Shown here piece after piece: positions 34,143-44,400 of a DNA stretch of 44,920 bases. The DNA lies in NCBI GenBank assembly GCA_964536835.1, contig CAZIAZ010000022.1, forward strand, positions 1 through 44,920. The letters run 5' to 3'. The notes under the pieces are model-generated. The model worked only from the letters and a program-made list of their open reading frames with translations. It was not told the origin of the DNA and did not search any database. Every line of letters starts with the position of its first letter. The first letter of the stretch is position 1. This stretch comes from DAONFI01 sp035403485. Its GTDB lineage: Bacteria; Planctomycetota; Phycisphaerae; SM23-33. The translations under genes were made by a program, and so were the position numbers.

Positions 34143-35305
34143 CACCAACCATATTGGCCATACTGGCGGCATTGCCATCGTTAATCTGGATAAGCAGGCA
34201 CTTCCGCATATCGCGGGAACGAAAGCACGGTTTTGTGCTCACGCCCGAATACGCCGGCCCACCGTCACCCCGTCCGAAAATTTCGGTAATAGTCGCCGCC
34301 AAGGAAGAGGAAGAAAACATCCGCTCCTGCCTTGAAACGCTGGCGGCCCAGGATTACGGCGATTTTGAAATCATCGCGGTCAATGACCGCAGCACTGACG
34401 CGACAGGCAAAATAATAGACGATTTCGCCGCCGCACACCCGAACGTCAAGGCGGTTCATATAAAAAACCTGCCCGACGGCTGGAAGGGAAAAAACCACGC
34501 CATTCATACAGCTATCCCGCAGGCAACCGGCGAATATTTTCTATTCACCGACGCCGACTGTAAAATGACATCATCACGCACGCTGTCGGTGGCTATGCAA
34601 CTGCTCAAAGACCACAACGTCGGCATGCTCAGCGTTCTGCCGAACCTGGATACCAAAAGTTTCTGGGAAGACGTCATTCAGCCGGTATGCAGTGCAGTTT
34701 TAATGCTGTGGTTCGAGCCGGCTAAGGTCAACAATCCCAAAAAAGCCGTCGCTTACGCCAATGGTGCTTTCATGCTCGTCAGCCGCCATGCCTACGACAT
34801 CATCGGCGGCCATGCAGCCATCAAAAACGACATACAGGAAGACATGACGATGGCCCGCCATATAAAGGAAAACCATCAAGGCCTTTTCGTGACGCGCAAC
34901 AGCGGCCTGTATTCTGTGCGGATGTACCGCTCACTGCCGGAAATCATCAACGGCTGGACGCGGATTTTTTACGGCTCGTTCCGCAAGCTGACGCGCGTAC
35001 TTACGACGATGTTTCTGCTGACATTCGCAAGCGTCCTGCCGCCTGCCATGGTGATTATCGCACTGCTGGCATACCTCGGCGACCCGACGCACTGGCTGCC
35101 GTGCGTCATCACCGCACTGGCCAGCACATCGCTGGAGATAAGCGTAATTTATAGATATCACAAAATCTGCGGCGCGAACAAATATCTGGCCTGCATGTAC
35201 CCCATCGGCTGCCTGATACTGGATTACATCCTGATTCGCAGTTCACTCAAGCACCGTCGCGGCGCTACGATAGCCTGGAAAAATACCAGCTATACTCAAA
35301 AATAA
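34139..35305 (+). CDS. Family 2 glycosyltransferase, membrane-bound (HpnB/CrtQ-like)
   Basis: 388 residues. An N-terminal membrane segment (about 2-20), then the GT-A domain: ISVIVAAKEEEENI (about 48-61), VNDRSTDAT, the DAD metal motif (138-140), ED at 234-235 and WTRIFYG in place of the usual QxxRW. Three C-terminal membrane segments (about 289-312, 318-337, 351-366). The form is like hopene-associated HpnB or carotenoid CrtQ transferases. It transfers a sugar to a lipid or carotenoid acceptor that the sequence does not name. ATGA overlap with larC suggests co-transcription, but the functions have no obvious link. Confidence 0.85.
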   Translation: MTPTILAILAALPSLIWISRHFRISRERKHGFVLTPEYAGPPSPRPKISVIVAAKEEEENIRSCLETLAAQDYGDFEIIAVNDRSTDATGKIIDDFAAAHPNVKAVHIKNLPDGWKGKNHAIHTAIPQATGEYFLFTDADCKMTSSRTLSVAMQLLKDHNVGMLSVLPNLDTKSFWEDVIQPVCSAVLMLWFEPAKVNNPKKAVAYANGAFMLVSRHAYDIIGGHAAIKNDIQEDMTMARHIKENHQGLFVTRNSGLYSVRMYRSLPEIINGWTRIFYGSFRKLTRVLTTMFLLTFASVLPPAMVIIALLAYLGDPTHWLPCVITALASTSLEISVIYRYHKICGANKYLACMYPIGCLILDYILIRSSLKHRRGATIAWKNTSYTQK

Positions 35306-35326
35306 CCCCGCTTTTCAAGGCAATAT

Positions 35327-35368
35327 AAAAAAAAGTTCCCTACCCATTTGATAAAATGGATAGGGAAC
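35327..35368 (-). terminator. Terminator of the giant minus-strand gene
   Basis: GTTCCCTATCCATTT pairs with AAATGGGTAGGGAAC and on the minus strand is followed by eight Ts (35327-35334). It lies 85 bp past the stop of the giant gene. On the plus strand only a weak T-tract follows, so it favours the minus direction, though it may also stop read-through from the glycosyltransferase. A second hairpin, TTTTGATGCC / GGCATCAAAA, is at 35414-35438. Confidence 0.85.
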
Positions 35369-35452
35369 AATATTTCTCAGCATCAACTCTTTTGAAATAA
35401 ACGGTACAAGTATTTTGATGCCAAACGGCATCAAAACATTCGTTCCGATTTC

Positions 35453-38400
35453 TCATGCAGCAATAATCTCAACAGTAATACCGGCAGATATGCCAAATAC
35501 CTGGCCTTGTGCCACGGAAGTGAAATCATACCATTCCAACGCTTCATCAACAAAAGTTGTCGGATCATCCACCGACCATGTCGTGTAACATGCATACTTA
35601 TGCATAGTGGCATCATAACCGATAGCTATAATCGCATGATCCGATACACCATCGCCGCTGGAGTCAACGCAAAGCAACACTGGCCGGCCGGCATCGATTT
35701 CCGAAACAAGCGTCTCCCAGGTGAAAATTCCATAAACCATATAGTCTGTTTCAGCCACATAGTCTACGGTCATGGACGCCTGCAGATACTCAACATATTC
35801 CTCTATGCCTGTACCTATAGCGTTATTCCATGTACCGCCCATTGTCAAGCCGGAAAAGCTCTGGCCAGTCAACATAAAGTCTGCAAGGCTGTCATCTTCA
35901 TGAACTCCGCCAGGATTAAGTGTTGACATGTCAGCATACGGCGCGTCATCGTCACTATCATCGTACAGATTATACAATGCGTAATCTGGAATATTGCCTG
36001 TTCCAGCCAAACCCGGCACATTGATTATAACGTCACCGGCAGCATCAAATTCATAGTCGCCAGTGCCTGAACTGGCTATCATTTCATTGATATTCGGATT
36101 GGCGGACTGATCGTTGGCATCGCCGGTGATAAATTCACCATCCAACGTGTTATCATAATAACCTATCAGCATTCCGGCAGCAGTCGGTGCACAACCAAAC
36201 CACCATTTGTATGAAGGTACATTTTCAAGAATGTTCGTACCTATGATGAAATTATAAACAAAATTGCTGCCTGCCTGCCCGTCGCCGCTTGGGAATGTGC
36301 CGTCATAATCACCATCAAGCAGCACGTTCCTGTTATCGGTTATCAAATTGCCAGACAGGGTAAGTTGATAATACGCCTGCTCCGAAACCGGCAGGCTATC
36401 CCACGTCAAACCGCCAGACAACGTGATTGTCACACTGTAAGCACTACTGTCATAATTTATAGTGTGAGCATACGTGGCCAAAACATCTTCATAGTCACTA
36501 TTAAAATTGCTGTCGTCCGACAGAAGCAACTGGATGGAATTCACTGTGCCTTGCTGTGCCGTTCCCAAGGTATTCGAGTTTACCTGGTGATTGAAATAAA
36601 CGGTAATCGAATTGTCATTTACTTCAACGTCGGTAACCCTCAGAAGGCCGGCAGCCGATGCCATCGTATCCACGTGTGCAGTACCATTTTGAGAAAATGC
36701 TCTGCTGTTCCACTGATACACGCTCGGCATATTATTAGCCGCGAAAATACCACATGAAACTATCGTGCCTGATATGGCCTTGCCGACCCTTATTATGGAA
36801 TTAATGTATCCGGCACCTGCTACGACATCATCACTGGTGCCACAGTAACCGTCCTGGCCTGGAGCGACGGCAGCCGAAATGGTGCTGTTGGTCATGCTGC
36901 CTCTAATCGTGACTGTTCTTATGCTGCCGCCCATGGCACTGTCAACCTGCTCTTCATTCAGCGGGGCACTAAAGGCGTCTATCCGCAGATTGCCGGTTTC
37001 GCCGGTAGTCAGGCTATACCCGGAATCGCCAGGGTCGAATCCTGCGAAAATCCGGCTGTTTATCATGTCACCGTTAATGGTAACCATCAGCAAATCACAG
37101 CCTGCCGTTACCATCGCACCATTCATCGATGCAAAATTAACCATATTTATAGTACCGCCGGCACGTACAAGGCCAGTCATGGCACCTCTGGTCATAAGCA
37201 TGGACAAATTGCCGTCGGTACTCAACAAGCCGCTGAAATCGTCCGCAGTAAACGTGCCGATGCCTTCAGCAGCACGGAAGCTGCCCGTGAAATCTCCTCT
37301 AACTGTGACACTCCTATTCGTGCCAGAAACGGCAACCCGGCCAGTCATATCTCCGCTTACCATCAACATGGACAAATCGCCGCTGGTAACCGTCACATCG
37401 CCATTCAGGTCGCCTGTAACCATAAGAGTCGTAATCGAGCCGGCTGATGTCAAGTCGCCGTTCAAATCACCATTTCTTATGGTAAAGTAAGTTATATCGC
37501 CAAGTATTGACGAAATGTTACTGGTCACATCGCCGACGGCACTGAACATCCTTATGGAATCAGCAGTCAAAGAACCGCCGACGAATGAACTCATCATCCA
37601 CGTGCCAACCTGGCCAGTGGTGATATTGACATTCGTCAGGTTACCAAACATTGCAAACGTAACTCCGCCTAGTATTTCCAGAGCTGAACCGTTTGCCACC
37701 GCCGTTGCGGTAATCCGCATAACCGAACCATATATGCTTACATCGCCGATTGTAACCGCACCTCTGGTTGTGATGCTGGACAATTGGCTGTCCTCGGAAC
37801 CAATTATGTTGATTGTTATATTCCCACCGTTATTCGTAATAGTGAGGTTGCTCCTGGTAGTTGTACGATTGAGCACCAGCGTATTGGTTGCAGCATCGTA
37901 AGTGCCAAGGCCGTCACCGGTCAGGGTTATCGTAAGATTGCCGATGGTCAATCTGCTATTGCCGGCTTCAGGGCCGAAATTCGTGCCTGTTGCTGGCATA
38001 GTGGTATTCTTAGGAGTAACCACAGCCGCTGCTGGAGCTTTCGAGTCAATATACGTATCAGCCATTATAAGGCTGCCGCCGAGAACCGCTCCTCTTATAT
38101 AGACACGGTTGATGCTGCTTACGCCAGGCACATCCGTATTGTCGTCAAGCGTCCAGAAACTGCCGTCATGCGGATCTATGCCGGCGGCTACAATGGACGT
38201 ATCAAAATTACCATTAATGAACAGGCTGGTAATATTCGCTTCATGATTGGCAACGTAACCAGCTAACAGATACGACGTCGTCATATTGCCGTTAATCATC
38301 ACCGTGCCGATATTCGAGCCGCTGGCAATCGTTGAATCAGAAAGGCTATCGACATATATGTAAGAAATTTCATTGCCAGATGTAATTGATGAACTAATGA

Positions 38401-41400
38401 CAGAACCCCTGCTTACCATAATCTGGCCAATGCCAGTCTGGGCACTTATGGTGGCCCCGTCAATATTGCCGTTTTGAACCATCAGCATCCTCAAGTCCTG
38501 ACGACTGATAACATTCCCAAGCAGATTGCCATTTCTCAGAATGAATGTGCCGATTCCGCTATAGGCTTCTATAGTATTGCCGGCAAGAATGCTGCCCGTC
38601 ACATTCAGCATATCGATACTGCCGTTAATGGTAGTAATATTACCGTCGATATTGCCGATGACATTAATCATCCTGATGCTGCCGCTTGTGGTGGTGATAT
38701 TGCCGTCAATCTCACCTCTCATGACGTAAATAGTACCGATTGAAACGGCTTGGATATTGCCGACAATCGAACCACCGTTAAGCATGATTCCGCTGATTGT
38801 TCCGTAACGGCTCGTGATGTTACCGATAATATCGCCGCCGGTAAGTGATATGTAGTTTATCGAGCCGCCAACCGTCAAATCGGCTACCAGGTCGCTATTG
38901 GTGTTAAACCGCAGCATGGTGATTGTGCCCATTACGTTAAGCTCGCCGCGGGCGCCCAAGCCGCCCAGAATGCCGCCCAAGCCGCCATCGACCATAAAGC
39001 TCTTTATGCTGCCGTTCACATACATGGACGAATAATACGTACCGTCTATGTCTATCGTGCCGACTTCTCCGCCAACGTTTATGCTGGCATACATATCGCC
39101 GTACACTTTCAGGTAAGTCAATCCGCCGATAATATCAAACGTTTGCGTTCTGCCATTGGCTGTCAACGCCGGATTATCGCCCAACGCGGTATAGCATACG
39201 AATCTTGCGAGCGTGCCGGCTACACTCAGCATGCCGGTATAGCCATCTGAAGTCTGAATCAGGTCTACATCACCGCTCCAATCATTAACCGTGGTACTGA
39301 TATCCGCTGAAATAGCGCCACCTGATATAATCGAGCCTATCTTTCCGGCAGACGTTATTTCGCCGGAAATATCGCCGCCGACGTACAGATATCTCAGATA
39401 GCCTGTCGACGGCCCTTCAAATCCCAGATAGGACTCTATAAAATCGCCGCTGATATTCATATTGCTCAATTCATTGGCGACCTGAAAAGAGTTGTACGCG
39501 AAATCGCCTCTTACAGTCACACTGCCGATTGCGCCTACGTTCACTGTATCGTACATCATATCATTGCTGGCATATATGGTGTTGACTTTGCCAGGCATAT
39601 GTATATCGCTGTTTATTATGTTACGGGCGCTGATATAGTTCAATCCGTTGGTAGCCACAAAGCTGCTGTTGCGTATGTCGCCATCTGACTCCAGGGTTTT
39701 TACCGTACCTATGCTGCCGCCGTTGACATAAATAAATACACGATACATTCCGTCGCCGCCAGCCATAACCGTGCCGACAACATAATCATTTGCCGGCGGA
39801 TATTCGCCGGTGATATAGGTATTGGCAATGCCGTACGTGCCCACGCCGGCAGTTACGTTGCGAACGTAAAGGCCGCTGATTTCAGCACCGTTTATCCACG
39901 CACCGCTGCCGGAGAAACTCACAGTATTAATGCCGCCTGTATATATAAAACTGCTTTTGGACGCCTGGAATGAATCCAGGGTTGCGCCAAGTACAAGTGC
40001 CGTCAGTCTTGCACCCTGGGTACCTATAACCTGATTTATGGCATCGACCTGTGTATAAACGGTCACACCTCTTTTGTTGACGGTGGCTATATAATCGTTA
40101 CTGTAAGCGATAATCGACCCATTCAGCAGGCCGTATTCCATACCGTTCTCAGTATAATAAGGGCCTTCTATCATAACCGTGCCAATCGATTTCGCAGACA
40201 TAATCGCAGCTTCAGCGATATCAGCACTGCCGTCGTCGGCCAAGCCGTCACCCACGTTAATTGAATTAATCCTGGTTCCCGACCATACTATACCGTTGAC
40301 GCCATCCCAATCGCCTGAATCAGTGTATCTGTCGTAATTCACGACTACAGTACCTATTGTGCCGTCAACTCTCAGGTCATGCAATGAGCCGCCGACATTG
40401 AGCGTATCGATATCCCCGCTGATGTTCAGGCCGTTAATTTTCCCGTGAAACCACCCATACTGCGGCTGGGTCGTCACGGCGGTAACAGTCGGAGCGGTTT
40501 CATAGCCGTACAGCCACGCTCCGGTCGCGCCAGCTTCAGAACCTATACTGCCATTAACCAGCATATTACTTACGCCGGTAAATTTGCCTGAAATGATATT
40601 GCCGTCTGTATAGTTGATGAAAGAATTTATTTGTGCGCCATGGGCGTAATATATGCTTGCAGTACCCGAACCGGTCAATATGACGTTACTGTCTTCGCCT
40701 GTAATCGACAGGTCGGAGATTTCAGCTTCGCCGGTAGCGGTAAGGGTAATTGACCCGTTGGCAGTAATATTGGCTATAACTCCGCCTACGCCACCCATGG
40801 AATCATTAACAGGAATGTAATAGTATGAATATGTGACATATGTCGGATCGCCGTTTGCATCGTAGACCGGCTGGCCGTTGTCATCGAAAATCTGTGACGG
40901 CGTCAAAATAATCTGGCCGCCGCTGTCATCATTGAGAGTTGACGACCTGCCGTTGCTATAGGTAATCGGGTTGACCGGTGCCACTATCGGAATGCCGTCC
41001 ACCAAGCCCTTTACCTCATATACACTGCCGCCTACATGAATATACTTTATGTCGCCGCCAGTGCCGTGTGTGATAGTTCCGTAAACATAGAAATTGCCGG
41101 CAACATCTATCAGGTCAAGGGTTGAACCGGTGCTGGGGGATGGATTAGTATTATCGCTGTTTACGGCAATATCTATCCCCAAATAGCCCATGTTACCTTT
41201 TACTTCTATGACGCCGATACTGCCGGTGGCAGAAACACTGCCGTAAACATAATCGCCTGCACTGTAAACATTCTGTATGAATGCGTTTTTATTATATAGG
41301 CCGTCCTTGTTGCCGGCTGTGATAACGGCAGTCATCATACCTGTCGTGGAAGATACTTTTCCAATATTGCCGTCGGAAAGAATTTCATTAAGGCCATAGT

Positions 41401-44400
41401 AGTAAGTGCCGGAAAGTTCACCCATCTGGCCAGCCTGGAAGGCAATCAGATCACCGCCGCCTATGGCATAAGCGGTAACAGCATAACTTTCGCCGCTGAT
41501 GGAGATAGCTCCGATATTACCGCCATTTTTGACTGCGATATTAGCAGAAGACGCCATGCCGGTGCCGTAAAAATCATACTGCGACACACTTCCAGATCTG
41601 CTGTTATAATTGCCGATAACGCTGACTGCACCAAGGCAGGCAGCAGTGGCATTGGTGAAATTCAGGCTATATGTCCCGCCTGGAACGCTGGTATCTTCGA
41701 GCAGAATATAGTAAATTCCGGCTTCAAGAGCTGTAAACGTCAGCGCCTCAAGCGTCGTTCCTTTTGAGCCGGTACCTTCATCTTCTTCGGTTTCATAACC
41801 GTAGCTGCCCATATAATTGCCGAGGCTGTCATAGAGCTTGAGTACGCAGCTATTAACCTGGCCGTCGATGACTACCGTCTGGCCGGCTAACAGCGATATC
41901 GCATACCAGTCTTCGCCTGAGTCATAATTAGCCACCAACGTGCCGCTGAGAGAAAAATCACCGGTCGGATGGCTCAGGAACTGAGCCGTTTCTTTAGTAT
42001 CATTTGTAAAATCGACCAAGTCGCCAGCCAGCCATCTTGCATCATAAGAACTGGAAGAAACTCGCGTCTCGAGTTCAGCCAAATCGTCTGTGGGATACGC
42101 AACGGTCTGGTCGCCTTCAACCTGTATGGCTGAATAAAGCGTGCCGCTACGGGTGTAAACGCTGCCCAGAGTGCCGCCGACAGTTATGCGCGACATTGAT
42201 TCGGTGACAGGGTCACCCGCATCATCATATGTTCCGTCCCATGCGGATGGCGTCACATAATAAGTAGATGTAGACGTAACAAGTACGGCACCGCCGCCGT
42301 TGCGCATTATGAGATTATCGAGATTCTGGGCGACGGTTATCTGGCCCCAGAGGAAACCCATTTCTATAAGATTGATATCGCCATCGGTCAATATCTGGCC
42401 GGCTACTGTGCCGGCAATGATAATTTTATCCATATCGACGGAAGGCAGATTCTGCTTGAGCAGCAGGTAATACATATCGCCTATCTTGGCTGTAGCCCAG
42501 AATTTGCCCTCTGCCGTGCTATCGCCTGCAAGGCCGGACATTTCAGCCGGCAAAGCCGGCGACATCGTTCTGACTTTTTTACAGCCTGCGGTCTTCGTAC
42601 TTACCGTATACATTGTGTCTGCGGTGACGGCGTACAACACGCCGTCTTCATAATCCAGGCCGGTAACGCCCACTATATTGCCGGCGCTGGTTACATTCAA
42701 TACGCCAATGGCAGTAGTTACGCCAGTAGTCATATTTACGCGTACGAGTATATCGCCGGCGGCATCTGAAACCACGCCGTACCATATCCCTGTCGTAGCG
42801 TTGTAAGCCAATGATGCCAGATCATCAACATCAAGCAGCGCACCGCGAGTAACCGCGCCGGTAGTCCTATCGATAGTTATAATGTACGGCCCGTCATCCG
42901 CCAGCGGCGTAACGGTAGGATCAAGACACATAACCGTGCCGATGCCGTAAAGAACATCTGAACTATCGCATTCCAGGGCGTGAATATCAACATAGGCGTA
43001 TGCCGGTTCAGTGGCGTCAGCCAGCAGGCCAACAGTCACAACTTCGGGTGTCGCAGTATTCGGGTCGTATTCAAGAAGCGTGGAATAAAGGCTTATCTGC
43101 GTCAAACGATAGCCGCCGCTACTAACGGACGTGGACCACAGTGAGCCGGGGGCGGAAGAATCAAACGCCAGCGAACTCAGCGTATTGATAGTAGTTTGAA
43201 CAATGAGTGTGCCATCGCCCGTCGCCATGACAAACGTGTAAAGCGAATTATTCGTATTGCCGAAGAGCAGCTCCGTACCACCGATTGTCATGAATTCAAT
43301 GCCGACAAGCTGTGCCGCATCAGTTACGTCCAGCGTCGACACGAACGTGCAATTGCCGGTGGCCGTATCTATAAGATAAAGATTATTCGTCTGACTTTCA
43401 ACGCCGTAAAGATCGCCGGCGGCGTTGAACGCAACGGATTGAAAATCATTGGCAATGCCGGTAATCTCAGCAACATCCGTCACCCTGCCGGTAGTCGTGT
43501 CTATAACCACCAGCTGTCGTGTGCCGGCCGCGCCGAGTATGTCGGCATAGTCTCCAGGATTTGCAGCCACGTTGACAGGGTCGAGAGCCGACGGCGTCGC
43601 TATGGCATAAAGCAAACCGCTGTCAGGATCGTAATCCATCGCGTAAATGTCCTGCCATACCCAATCGTCATGTACCGAATCAACCAGCGTATTGATGTAA
43701 GTCACAACCCCATCGGAATCGGAGCTGGACAACATCGACGTCATCGGAATCCTGGCGATGCAATATCCGCCGCCGGAATATACGGTCGTATAAAATGCAC
43801 CAGGATTAGCCGAGTCATACGTCAGCGACGTCATGCTGTTACCAAAACCTGGCGTATCAATAGACGTACATACCACGTATATAAAATCCTTGCCTTCGAT
43901 GACCCTTGTCTGCGGGTTACCGGCGTCAATTCGATACAATTGATTGTTGGTCACGCCATAAAGCGTCGCGCCGATAAATTCGAGGCCCTGGAAGCTGGTA
44001 ATGCCGGAAACAGCCGCCGTCGTAAGACAGCCTACTGCCGTAGCTACTCCTGTAGCAGTATCTATACTATACAGATAATCGCCGCCATCGACATTTTTCA
44101 CTGCATAGCATAAGCCGCCTTCGCTGATGGCTATGGAAGCAAAATCCCCTTCCTGTTCATCACCGGTTATGGCAACACAACTGGTCACACGGCCATTAGC
44201 GATATTTATAGTTATCAGGAACGGCCCATCAGTCGGAGCTGCCGGGTTGTTGTTCGGCAAAAGATCCGTTATGGTCGTCGAAATTGCATAAAGCGTACCA
44301 GTAGTCGGGTCGAAAGTAAGAGACGATATTTCATCATAGCGGAACTGGGCTATGGATGCGTCGAGCAGCAGTCCTATATCAACCGTGCCGTTGACTTCAT

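Noticed and set aside
36700..41550. Periodic pattern that could suggest a CRISPR or tandem DNA repeat
   Set aside because: The period comes from protein rungs of variable sequence in an open frame. There are no exact direct repeats with unique spacers.
43196..44113. Plus-strand 305-codon frame
   Set aside because: It is antisense to the propeller region of the giant gene and reads as low-complexity Arg/Ile/His-rich sequence.
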